A stretch of 7,199 nt of DNA. It comes from Verrucomicrobiota bacterium (GTDB taxonomy: Bacteria > Verrucomicrobiota > Verrucomicrobiia > Methylacidiphilales > Verrucolacustridaceae). Every line of letters starts with the position of its first letter. Within the stretch, counting starts at the first letter, position 1. The position numbers and the translations under genes are program-made. This document shows, in pieces, positions 1 to 6,317 of the stretch. The notes under the pieces are model-generated. The model was not told the DNA's origin. It worked only from the letters and a program-made list of their open reading frames with translations, and ran no database searches. The stretch is from the NCBI GenBank assembly GCA_010024525.1, contig RGGS01000057.1, positions 1 to 7,199 of the forward strand, read 5' to 3'.

Positions 1-1913
1 TCGTCCACCGCCAAACAGGAGGAGGAAAAAAGGGAGCCCGGCGCAAAGACCATGCGCATTTTTGCCGAGGTCACGGGCTTCTCCAGGGAAAGTCCCAGTC
101 GAACCGCTGTCCGGCGTTTGGGCAAACTTTCTTCCAAGGTTTCAATCTTTCCCGCGCAGGCACCGGAGGAGGCGTTGGCCGTCATCAGAACCCCGGTGCG
201 GTCAAAACCCAGAAGGTATTCCCCTGGACCGGCGGGCTCCACGGAGTCGAGCGTCATGATTCCTTCTCCAAGGATCCCGGGAGACCGCAGGCTGAAATCG
301 TCCACCACTTCAAGTTTCGGTTCCGGTCGACGGTAGAAGCGGAAGGCTCGGGTCAAGGAAACCAGCTTGGTTTCCGGATAGGCTCGGGAAAGGTCGAGCA
401 CATACTCATCGAAATCCTGGTTGAATTGTTTTGAAAGAACCCGGGCGGCACTGTCCCTTCCCGGCGACTGGGGCAGGCCGTCGATCAGGGGGACGGAATG
501 TCCGTAGGATCCCAGGACCCGACTTTCGTACCTTTTGGGACCAAATGTACGGGCGGTATAGACCTCCTGCCCCACATCGGCGACGGGAGTACCCTGCCGG
601 GTGGCGATCACAAATGTTCCCACATCGTTATGATTATGGGCCTCGTCATTGTGTCCGGCTTTCATGGCAGCCGCCCAGACGATTCTCCTCTTTTCCGGGT
701 CGTAGGCCCGGGACACCAGCAGGCCACCAGTGGGAAATTCGTCCCGCTCGGCCAACAGGTCCTCGCCGCCCTTCCAATCCAGGGGGATCAGGGTCTGCAG
801 CGCCATAAAATACGACAACCCCGGGCCCCAAGTAAAAGGGCCGGAGGCCCCGACCGGACCCGCGTTGGGATTTTGCAAGCGTTGGGCCAAGAGCAACTGT
901 GTGAATAAATCCGGTTTGGTGCCGGGGATACCATCCGCAAAGGTCGGAAAGACGCCGGGTTGCAGGGTGATTTTGCGGGGATAGAGGGCGGCCAACTGGA
1001 CTCCTGGAAGCTGGAACCAGTTGCGGGTGCCGCCCGTCTGGTGATACACCATCTCCGCCAACGCCACGTAGTGGCTCATCCCGTAATTCCAGTACCCCAA
1101 TCCCTCGCTGCAATACCCGTCCGGCTCGAAAGCCCCCAGGTAGATACGCAGATCTTTTTCGGCGGCCAGCAGTAGTTTGGCGCGCTTTTCCTGCGAGGGT
1201 TCCAGGGCTAGCGCACACCCGAGAACTCCGGCATGGCAGACGGCATTCCAGTTGTGTGGAGAGGTCCGCCACCAACAGAGTCCGCTGGCCCCGGCGAGAC
1301 TTTTTTCGTAGGGAGCCACTACCCGGCGAAGACATTCCACGGAGAGCTTTTGGTGCAGTTCCGCGTCCAGCTTGTCCCCCAGCCATGAATCCACGGTGGT
1401 CAGGCTCCACCCCATCATAGCGGCCCCCAGATCGACATCGGTTTTCTTTCCCTCAAAATTTTCTAGCTTGGGATCATGGGCCGGGAGAACCCAGGTTTTC
1501 AACGAGAGTGCGGTGGTCAGGGCTTTCTCTAAAGGGGGCAGCCACCGTCCCTGGTTTTCCAGGCATTCCGCTAGGGCCAGGGTGGTGATGCGTTCCTGTA
1601 GATCGTGAAAAGCTTCCTGATACTCCTCGCGGCTACCTTGCCGGCTGTAGGTGAGAAATAGCTCGTCGGTGAGTTGTGGAGGTTCGGAGATTTCCAGGTC
1701 TGCTGCTTTCTCCAGAAAGGCCTCCCGTTTCAGGGGGGCAGTATCCCAGATCGCTCGGTTGTTAATGGAGGGTCCCAGTCCCACAGGTTTTTCCGGAAGG
1801 GAGGGTATCAGGGCCGGAGAATGAGTATCCTCCGCGCAGTTGCCGATCGAAAAGAGCCCACAAAGGATCAGCAGGCCCGTGCCAATTCGGACGTTGGTTT
1901 CGGCCGGGGGCAT
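1..1913 (-). CDS. Secreted heparinase II/III-like polysaccharide lyase, paralog 2 (3' end outside window)
   Basis: I translated this frame by hand. It stays open for 637 codons from ATG at 1913 to the window edge, so the stop and C-terminus are missing. The start is forced: reading upstream in frame there is no start codon before a TGA inside the preceding gene. Residues about 8-27 form a signal peptide (hydrophobic run GTGLLILCGLF, possible cleavage after NCA), so the protein should be exported. Conserved blocks match the neighbouring lyase: WVLPAHD (141-147), HNWNAVCHAG (220-229), YCSEGLGYWNYG (267-278) and HNHNDVGTFVIAT (426-438), then DVGQEVYTARTFG. Candidate catalytic residues by family analogy are H227, Y274 or Y277, and H426/H428. 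The alpha-helical part resembles the (alpha/alpha) toroid and the rest the beta-sandwich of heparinase II, III and oligoalginate lyases. The start lies 5 nt after the stop of the upstream gene. AAAGGG sits only 1 nt from the ATG, so translation is probably coupled. The substrate is unknown. Confidence 0.88.
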   Translation of the reverse strand, partial: MPPAETNVRIGTGLLILCGLFSIGNCAEDTHSPALIPSLPEKPVGLGPSINNRAIWDTAPLKREAFLEKAADLEISEPPQLTDELFLTYSRQGSREEYQEAFHDLQERITTLALAECLENQGRWLPPLEKALTTALSLKTWVLPAHDPKLENFEGKKTDVDLGAAMMGWSLTTVDSWLGDKLDAELHQKLSVECLRRVVAPYEKSLAGASGLCWWRTSPHNWNAVCHAGVLGCALALEPSQEKRAKLLLAAEKDLRIYLGAFEPDGYCSEGLGYWNYGMSHYVALAEMVYHQTGGTRNWFQLPGVQLAALYPRKITLQPGVFPTFADGIPGTKPDLFTQLLLAQRLQNPNAGPVGASGPFTWGPGLSYFMALQTLIPLDWKGGEDLLAERDEFPTGGLLVSRAYDPEKRRIVWAAAMKAGHNDEAHNHNDVGTFVIATRQGTPVADVGQEVYTARTFGPKRYESRVLGSYGHSVPLIDGLPQSPGRDSAARVLSKQFNQDFDEYVLDLSRAYPETKLVSLTRAFRFYRRPEPKLEVVDDFSLRSPGILGEGIMTLDSVEPAGPGEYLLGFDRTGVLMTANASSGACAGKIETLEESLPKRRTAVRLGLSLEKPVTSAKMRMVFAPGSLFSSSCLAVD

Positions 1914-1918
1914 TCCCT

Positions 1919-4372
1919 TTAAGGTGAGGGAGAAACTGGTTTTTCGCGGACCTCAACCAAAGCCAGCCAATCCAGATTGGTTCCGCCTCCGCCGAGATTT
2001 TCCAAGGTAACCTGATGGGGTCCCTTCGAAAGGTCCAGGAGGTAAGGTCGACCGGACTGCACGAGCCAGACGTTTTTCCAGTCATCCGTCTCCCGGGACC
2101 ATCCGCCCGTTCCGGGCAGATCAAAACCGGAGGTGATCCCAGGTGCTGGGTGCCCGTCAATTTTTAGTCTTCGCACCCCCATACCCGGAAGGCCCCGGCA
2201 GTAGCGAATCTGCAGGGCGAAGCGGCCGTCTTTCGGGATTTGGAAGGCATATTCCAGCGCATGGCCCTCAGCATCCCATCCCATCAGGGCTTTTCCGGAA
2301 GAACCGGTCCGAGTCTCGCTCTTACTTTTCCCTCCTCGCTCCGACGAAGGGCTTTCTGCCTCTTGTTTCAGGGTAGGATTTTGCCGGGTTAACTGCGGCC
2401 ATTTTTCCCAAACTTCGTCCCCCGCCACCGCCGCATCCCCCGAAGAGTTGCAGGGCCGGATGATGAAGGAGATTTTAGCCGACCGGGTGGAATCGATCAG
2501 TGAGTAGCCAAGCCGTTTGGCGTCCCGCCCTCCTGAATTGGGTTTATCCGGCAAGGTCTCGCTTTTGGTCTCCAAGGGAGGGGTATCTTTCGCAAAACGA
2601 ATTTCCAAAGAGTCCCTGCCGTCCACTAACCGCCACGTGCCGTCTTTTTCCGCTTGGATTTTTCCCGTGGTGATAAAGGCGGCACCGAATTTTGCCGGTT
2701 CGGAGAATTCCGCATCATCCGTCACCTCCACGTATGGATCTTCGCCCCGCACGTAACGAAAGGTGCGGTGCAGCTTGGACAACTTCGGGCTGTCATAGCA
2801 GGAGGATAGATCCAGGGTGAGGCGGTCCTCAGCTTCGGAAAAGTCGGTGGAAACCACTCGAGCCTCCGCCGTCTTTCCGTTGATTTGCAACCTCCCATCC
2901 ACGACCGGAACGGAGTGGCCGTAAGAGTTGAGGATCGTGGAGTCGTAGCGCTGTGCTCCGAAGGTTCGGGCGGTGTAAGCCTCGCCCCCGACATCGAGGA
3001 GGGGAGCTGCGGCTCCGGTGGCAATGACTAGGGTTCCAACATCGTGATGACCGTGATTTTCCCCATTGTTGCCGCCCTTGAAGGCAGCCGCCAACCGTCG
3101 GTCCCCCGTGGAAGCCGGGCGACTCACCAAGATCACGGCATCCGGAAACCAGCCTCTGAGAGCGTGGGCCGGAGACGACCCTGGAGGGGGAGGGTCGAAA
3201 ATATCTAGGGCGGTGGCGTATAGGGTGCCCTTGAAGACGGAGTCGATGGGGGCCGGTTTCCAGCCGGATGAATCCACGGGGCCGAGCGAAGGATTTCCCG
3301 TTCTTTGAGCCAACTGCCGTTGGGTCCATTCATCCGGACGTGAACCAAGCCAGTTGTCCGCAAAAATAGGATAGATGTCTGGAAAAAGGTAAAGGTTTTT
3401 TGGGAAGGCCGCGATTTCAGGAACATGGGGCAAGGCATACCAATCGAGCTTGCCCCCCGTGTTGCGGTACACACTTTCCGCCAGCATGGCAAAGTGGCTG
3501 AAGCCATAGTTCCAATACCCCAACCCTTCCGAGCAATATCCGTCTTGCCGGAAGCCGTCCAAGTAGCGGCGTATCTTTCGCTCCGCCTCGGCCAAAAAGC
3601 GTGCCCGTCGTTTAGGATCCGGCTCCAGCGCCAACGCGCAACCAATCACTCCAGCGTGGCAAACTGCATTCCAATTGTTGTCCGTGGTGACCCACCATAG
3701 ACCGGGGTTCCGGCCCTCAATTTTATCCAAGTAAGGTTGAAGAACGCGGCGTTGCACTTCTTCCCTGATTTTTTTGCGCAGGCTCTCCGGGAGTTTCTCC
3801 CCGAGCCAGGAATCCGCGGTGACGATGGTCCAGGCGCGCATCGCAACGCCCAGATCCACATCGACGGTTTTGCCTTGATAATTGGCGTTGCTTTTGTCGT
3901 GGGGGGGGAGGACCCAGGTGGGCTCGGCGAGCATGGCCTCCAGCTCCTTCTGTATGGCTGAAAGGAAGCGTCCCTGATTTTCCACTCCCTCCGCCAGGCA
4001 GAACTGGCTGAGTCGGGCCAAGCGTTCGCCCGCCGCCTTGTCATAGGCATCCCTTTTTCCGGATCGGCTATAATCAAGGAACTCCCTCTCGGTCAGGGGA
4101 GGGGTGGGTTCCTGTAATTTTTTTTCCGCTTTGGCCAAAACACTGGCACGGTTCACGCGGGCTTTGGCCCAAGCGACCCGGTCCGAGAGGGCGGGTCCTA
4201 AGCCGGTGGGTTCCGTAGGTAACCACCCGGCGATTTCATTGATGCGAAGCTGCAGGGAGTCTGGTGCGGGCGTCTGCGACGTCCCCCCGGTGGAAGATTC
4301 CTCCGCCCAAAGGAGGTTCGTCCTAAGACAAGTCAGCAGGACCACCAGACTCGTATGACAAAAGGGTTTCAC
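1919..4372 (-). CDS. Secreted heparinase II/III-like polysaccharide lyase, paralog 1, with C-terminal CBM6/35-like domain
   Basis: An 817-residue protein starting at GTG (4372). Residues 1-23 look like a signal peptide (hydrophobic SLVVLL, possible cleavage after LWA), which supports this start. Residues about 40-400 form the helical toroid-like region, with WVLPPHD (153-159), NNWNAVCHAG (232-241) and YCSEGLGYWNYG (279-290). Residues about 405-640 form the beta-rich region, with NHGHHDVGTLVIAT (439-452) and DVGGEAYTARTFG (460-472). By analogy with heparinase II and PL15/PL17 enzymes, H239, Y286 or Y289, and H440/H442 are candidate catalytic or substrate-binding residues. Such enzymes cleave uronic-acid polysaccharides by beta-elimination, but the substrate here cannot be read. 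A Ser/Lys-rich linker leads to a carbohydrate-binding domain (about 667-810). Relative to paralog 2, residues 57-293 align without gaps at a constant offset of 12. The GTG overlaps the upstream stop by 4 nt with no Shine-Dalgarno sequence, which suggests coupled translation. I am confident of the superfamily and unsure of the PL family. Confidence 0.9.
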   Translation of the reverse strand: MKPFCHTSLVVLLTCLRTNLLWAEESSTGGTSQTPAPDSLQLRINEIAGWLPTEPTGLGPALSDRVAWAKARVNRASVLAKAEKKLQEPTPPLTEREFLDYSRSGKRDAYDKAAGERLARLSQFCLAEGVENQGRFLSAIQKELEAMLAEPTWVLPPHDKSNANYQGKTVDVDLGVAMRAWTIVTADSWLGEKLPESLRKKIREEVQRRVLQPYLDKIEGRNPGLWWVTTDNNWNAVCHAGVIGCALALEPDPKRRARFLAEAERKIRRYLDGFRQDGYCSEGLGYWNYGFSHFAMLAESVYRNTGGKLDWYALPHVPEIAAFPKNLYLFPDIYPIFADNWLGSRPDEWTQRQLAQRTGNPSLGPVDSSGWKPAPIDSVFKGTLYATALDIFDPPPPGSSPAHALRGWFPDAVILVSRPASTGDRRLAAAFKGGNNGENHGHHDVGTLVIATGAAAPLLDVGGEAYTARTFGAQRYDSTILNSYGHSVPVVDGRLQINGKTAEARVVSTDFSEAEDRLTLDLSSCYDSPKLSKLHRTFRYVRGEDPYVEVTDDAEFSEPAKFGAAFITTGKIQAEKDGTWRLVDGRDSLEIRFAKDTPPLETKSETLPDKPNSGGRDAKRLGYSLIDSTRSAKISFIIRPCNSSGDAAVAGDEVWEKWPQLTRQNPTLKQEAESPSSERGGKSKSETRTGSSGKALMGWDAEGHALEYAFQIPKDGRFALQIRYCRGLPGMGVRRLKIDGHPAPGITSGFDLPGTGGWSRETDDWKNVWLVQSGRPYLLDLSKGPHQVTLENLGGGGTNLDWLALVEVREKPVSPSP
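1943..2374 (-). other. C-terminal carbohydrate-binding domain (CBM6/35-like) of lyase paralog 1
   Basis: This is residues about 667-810 of the 817-residue lyase. It opens with an EAES motif typical of CBM6/35 starts. After a Ser/Lys/Glu-rich stretch come GKALMGWDAEGHALEYAF, a strand pattern PKDGRFALQIRYCRG, a KIDG turn, and a closing GPHQVTLENLGGGGTNLDW. This order (EAE, a G-rich turn, a 'PxxGxYxLxxRY' strand, 'GxHxVxLxN', 'xxDWLxL') is the usual layout of galactose-binding-like beta-sandwich modules. It probably tethers the lyase to its polysaccharide. The ligand and exact CBM family cannot be assigned from sequence alone. Confidence 0.65.
4369..4372 (-). promoter_or_regulatory. GTGA stop/start overlap coupling small binding protein to lyase
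   Basis: On the minus strand the bases GTGA hold both the GTG start of the 817-residue lyase and the TGA stop of the preceding gene. The 20 nt upstream of the GTG contain no purine-rich Shine-Dalgarno sequence. Initiation therefore likely depends on ribosomes finishing the upstream gene. The overlap is seen directly; coupling is inferred. Confidence 0.7.
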
Positions 4373-4905
4373 GGTTGTGTCAGAGCGAGATCGTCAAAAT
4401 CGGCCGACCAACCCGTTCCCTTGCTGTAGGTGTGTAGAAAGACCCGAATAAAGGCTCCCTCGGGCGGGGCCAGGCAATTCACGGTAAACTCCTGCCACTC
4501 TCCCAAGGTGTCGACTTGGTCCAGTAGAGCCCCTTTGACTTCGTGGGGAAATCCCTCGCCTAATTTTCCACTGATCTTTTTTTTGTCGGCATCAAAAAAT
4601 TCCAGCTCGATGTACACGCGATTTTTGACCCGGACAAATCCGCGTAATTGGCATTCTTTGCCTCCTTGGATAGGCCCCAGTTCGCTGAGCGCCATGGCCT
4701 TGCCTTCCGGCGAATCGTCCTGCAATCGCAAGCCCATGGCCCCGTTTTTGGCTGCCTCCGGACTATAGGAAGCCATGCTTTTGTCCTTGAGGTCCCAGGT
4801 CTGCTTTTCGAACCCAGGATCAACCAAAAGTTGGGTCTGGCCCTGCAGATCCCCGATCCAGAGGATCGTGAGACCCGGAAGCGCCCGGAAAAAAAAACTG
4901 CTCAA
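4369..4905 (-). CDS. Small secreted carbohydrate-binding-like protein, copy 2
   Basis: A 178-residue protein with a putative TTG start at 4905. The mature part starts with TQLLVDPGFEKQTW, carries EAAKNGAMGLRLQDDS and LGEWQEFTVNC, and ends with a strand containing FDDLAL. This pattern (xLLxDPGFE at the N-terminus, a G/L strand, 'GEWxxFT', a closing 'DDLxL') fits a single CBM4/9/22-like jelly-roll domain. No catalytic domain is present. The protein is a clear paralog of the gene immediately upstream (17-nt gap). The N-terminus has a short hydrophobic stretch (ALPGLTILWIG) with a possible cleavage near residue 22, a weaker signal peptide than in copy 1. There is no Shine-Dalgarno sequence, and a T9 tract covers codons 3-6, so the true start is uncertain: an ATG at 4948 lies in another open frame that would join this one if one T were removed. 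Its probable role is binding polysaccharide for the lyases encoded next. The ligand is unknown. Confidence 0.8.
   Translation of the reverse strand: MSSFFFRALPGLTILWIGDLQGQTQLLVDPGFEKQTWDLKDKSMASYSPEAAKNGAMGLRLQDDSPEGKAMALSELGPIQGGKECQLRGFVRVKNRVYIELEFFDADKKKISGKLGEGFPHEVKGALLDQVDTLGEWQEFTVNCLAPPEGAFIRVFLHTYSKGTGWSADFDDLALTQP
4889..4897 (-). repeat. T9 homopolymer within codons 3-6 of binding protein copy 2
   Basis: Nine consecutive T on the coding strand (A9 on the plus strand) sit just after the TTG start. Tracts of this length are prone to slippage, and also to sequencing indels. Losing one T would join this gene to the frame that starts at ATG 4948. Whether the length varies cannot be judged from one sequence. 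Confidence 0.6.
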
Positions 4906-4922
4906 AGCGGATCTGATGGGGC

Positions 4923-5462
4923 TTATTGCTCCACGAGGGAGAGGTCATCAATGTCACAAAGCAAACCGGTATTTCCCCCGAAACTATGAATCCAGATTCT
5001 GACAAACATGGCGTCCGCTGGGGCTTTGCCGGATAGCGTGAAGGGTTGCCATTCGCCCAGGGAATCTAGGATGCCGACCATGATATTGTCGTACTTGAAT
5101 CCCTGGTTTGCGGGACCTGTCAGGCATTTTTTATCCGCGCCGTAAAACTGAAGGTACACCCCTAATCCCTGCCCCTTCATCTTTGCAAAACCATTCAATT
5201 TGTAGGTCTTTCCGGAAATACAGGGAATGTATTCACTGTAGGCAGAACTACCAGCGGTGGTGGAATCATCTTTCACCCTCAAGCCAAAGGAACCGTTCTT
5301 GGCTGCCTCGGCAGAGAATGACGACATGCCGCTGTCTTCACCGCTGATGGTCCATCCCTGTTTTTCGAAACCCGGGTCTGCCAGCAACTGGGATTCGGCA
5401 TGGATTGAGGGCAAGGGGAATAGGCCCAGAATGACAACCGCGCATATGGATATTTTCATCAT
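4923..5462 (-). CDS. Small secreted carbohydrate-binding-like protein, copy 1
   Basis: A 179-residue protein. I chose the ATG at 5462 because it gives a textbook signal peptide (MMK, then a hydrophobic core ISICAVVILGLF, cleavage after IHA at residue 22) and because GGGAAG lies 8 nt upstream. A longer reading frame reaches a TTG at 5534 but has no export signal and would fill the intergenic gap. The mature protein begins ESQLLADPGFEKQGW and contains EAAKNGSFGLRVKDDS, SEYIPCISGKTYKLNGF, LGEWQPFTLSG and a closing CDIDDLSL strand. This fits a single CBM4/9/22-like beta-sandwich with no catalytic module. It is the tandem paralog of the next gene, with DPGFEKQ, EAAKNG, DDS and LGEWQ conserved. It is probably exported to the periplasm or outside the cell, where it may bind oligo- or polysaccharide. 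The function is inferred from fold pattern and neighbours, and the ligand is unknown. Confidence 0.85.
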   Translation of the reverse strand: MMKISICAVVILGLFPLPSIHAESQLLADPGFEKQGWTISGEDSGMSSFSAEAAKNGSFGLRVKDDSTTAGSSAYSEYIPCISGKTYKLNGFAKMKGQGLGVYLQFYGADKKCLTGPANQGFKYDNIMVGILDSLGEWQPFTLSGKAPADAMFVRIWIHSFGGNTGLLCDIDDLSLVEQ

Positions 5463-5470
5463 CTGATTAT

Positions 5471-5476
5471 CTTCCC
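5471..5476 (-). promoter_or_regulatory. Shine-Dalgarno GGGAAG for binding protein copy 1
   Basis: GGGAAG lies 8 nt upstream of the tandem ATGATG at 5462/5459. It decides the start over the TTG at 5534. It is the only well-placed ribosome binding site I see among the complete gene starts here, consistent with independent initiation at this gene while its neighbours rely on coupling. Confidence 0.6.
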
Positions 5477-5535
5477 AAATCATCGGAGGGAAAACTGAAA
5501 AATCGGGTCCTGCCGACAGCGTTTCTCTTTCCAAG

Positions 5536-6315
5536 TCAAGGCGTCCGGGAAAAATGTTGGATTAGGAACCTTCGGCTAGCCTCTAAGGAGTGAAGCGGAT
5601 CTCCTGGGGTTTGATCCTGTTCAATAATCCACCATTCACACCCTGAGAGGAAGGCAGCTTCGATGATCTCAGGCCAGTTCAGGTTTCCCGATCCGATTTC
5701 ACGAAATTCCGTGGTTCCATCGGCCTTCACCCCGTAATCCTTCAAGTGGAGAAGGGGAAGTCGGCCCTTCATGCTTCGACACCATGCCGTGGGATCGCCC
5801 CCCCCCGCCTGGATCCAGTACGTGTCCAATTCCGCCGCCAGATGATGGGGCTTCGCTAGCTCGAAAATCATTTCGAGCACGGTGCGGTGACCATGACGGT
5901 AGAATTCGAAGGCGTGGTTGTGATAGCTCAGGGTGATCCCCGCCGACCGGAGAATCGCCCCCGCCTGATCCAGGCGTTGGGCGAGGCGGCACACTTCCCT
6001 TTCCTCGGCCATCTTCACCCCTTGGGGCGAGGGATAAGCCACGTGGTGGCAGTCTAGCTGGTGAAGACGTTCGGCCACCTCCTCGGGGTGTTCGAGGATC
6101 CGGTCGGGAGGCTCGTGCGTCGCACAACAGAGGAGGCCTTCCCCGTCCAGGATCCTTTTTAACTCCTTTTCCGGGATCGGGCCCATTCCGCTGACCTGCA
6201 CGGCCGGGTAGCCGATGGCGCGGATTTTTTTTAGGGTGACGGCAATCTCGGCTGGAGTCCGGATCAGATCCCGGACGGTGTAGAGCTGGGCGGCGATCCG
6301 GTTGCGCGGGATCAT
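5536..6315 (-). CDS. Sugar phosphate isomerase/epimerase family protein (xylose isomerase-like TIM barrel)
   Basis: A 259-residue protein of the AP-endonuclease-2/xylose-isomerase-like TIM-barrel family, at the usual length for stand-alone members. It opens with a barrel strand IAAQLYTVRD (7-16). Family metal-site motifs follow in order: YHNHAFEF (131-138), AELDTYWIQAGG (161-172), LLHLKDY (188-194), EIGSGNLNWPEII (206-218) and WWIIEQDQ (228-235). Likely metal ligands or catalytic residues are drawn from H132/H134, D164, H190 and E232. There is no signal peptide, so it is expected in the cytoplasm. Characterised relatives include inosose dehydratase, hydroxypyruvate isomerase, sugar epimerases, and enzymes that act with Gfo/Idh oxidoreductases on 3-keto-glycosides. 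The ATG overlaps the stop of the upstream oxidoreductase by one base (TGATG), so the two are probably made together and act in one pathway. The exact reaction is not assignable. Confidence 0.85.
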   Translation of the reverse strand: MIPRNRIAAQLYTVRDLIRTPAEIAVTLKKIRAIGYPAVQVSGMGPIPEKELKRILDGEGLLCCATHEPPDRILEHPEEVAERLHQLDCHHVAYPSPQGVKMAEEREVCRLAQRLDQAGAILRSAGITLSYHNHAFEFYRHGHRTVLEMIFELAKPHHLAAELDTYWIQAGGGDPTAWCRSMKGRLPLLHLKDYGVKADGTTEFREIGSGNLNWPEIIEAAFLSGCEWWIIEQDQTPGDPLHSLEASRRFLIQHFSRTP

Positions 6316-6317
6316 CA
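6313..6317 (-). promoter_or_regulatory. TGATG overlap coupling oxidoreductase and TIM-barrel genes
   Basis: On the minus strand the five bases TGATG contain the TGA stop of the oxidoreductase and the ATG start of the isomerase-like gene, sharing one A. This is a standard translational-coupling arrangement. It supports a common operon and a shared pathway. Confidence 0.8.

Noticed and set aside
52..336. Plus-strand reading frames across the first 5 kb
   Set aside because: All lie antisense to well-supported minus-strand genes, have low-complexity Arg/Ser/Pro-rich translations and show no recognisable domain.
646..1410. A 254-codon minus-strand reading frame
   Set aside because: It lies wholly inside lyase paralog 2 in another frame. 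Its translation is rich in Arg, Gly and Pro with no family motif, while the overlapping frame aligns closely with paralog 1.
1..1913. The idea that the first 1.9 kb is non-coding or a decayed gene
   Set aside because: Hand translation from ATG 1913 gives an uninterrupted 637-codon frame that matches the neighbouring lyase throughout. Its stop simply lies beyond the window.
1762..2160. A 132-codon minus-strand reading frame spanning the junction of the two lyases
   Set aside because: It is out of frame with both real genes, which are contiguous across this point with clear motifs. Its composition is that of a shadow frame.
4820..5005. A 61-codon minus-strand frame overlapping the two binding-protein genes
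   Set aside because: It is mostly inside two better-supported genes in other frames. It is kept only as the possible alternative N-terminus discussed for the T9 tract.
5498..5516. Terminator-like hairpin (TCGG, 6-nt loop, CCGA, then T5) on the minus strand in the 73-nt gap before binding protein copy 1
   Set aside because: The stem is only 4 bp (5 with a G-U pair), too weak to call a terminator. No convincing -35/-10 promoter pair was seen in the same gap either, so a transcription break here is unproven.
5463..5534. Extending binding protein copy 1 upstream to the TTG at 5534
   Set aside because: The added 24 residues bury the signal peptide, and the ATG at 5462 has a well-spaced GGGAAG.
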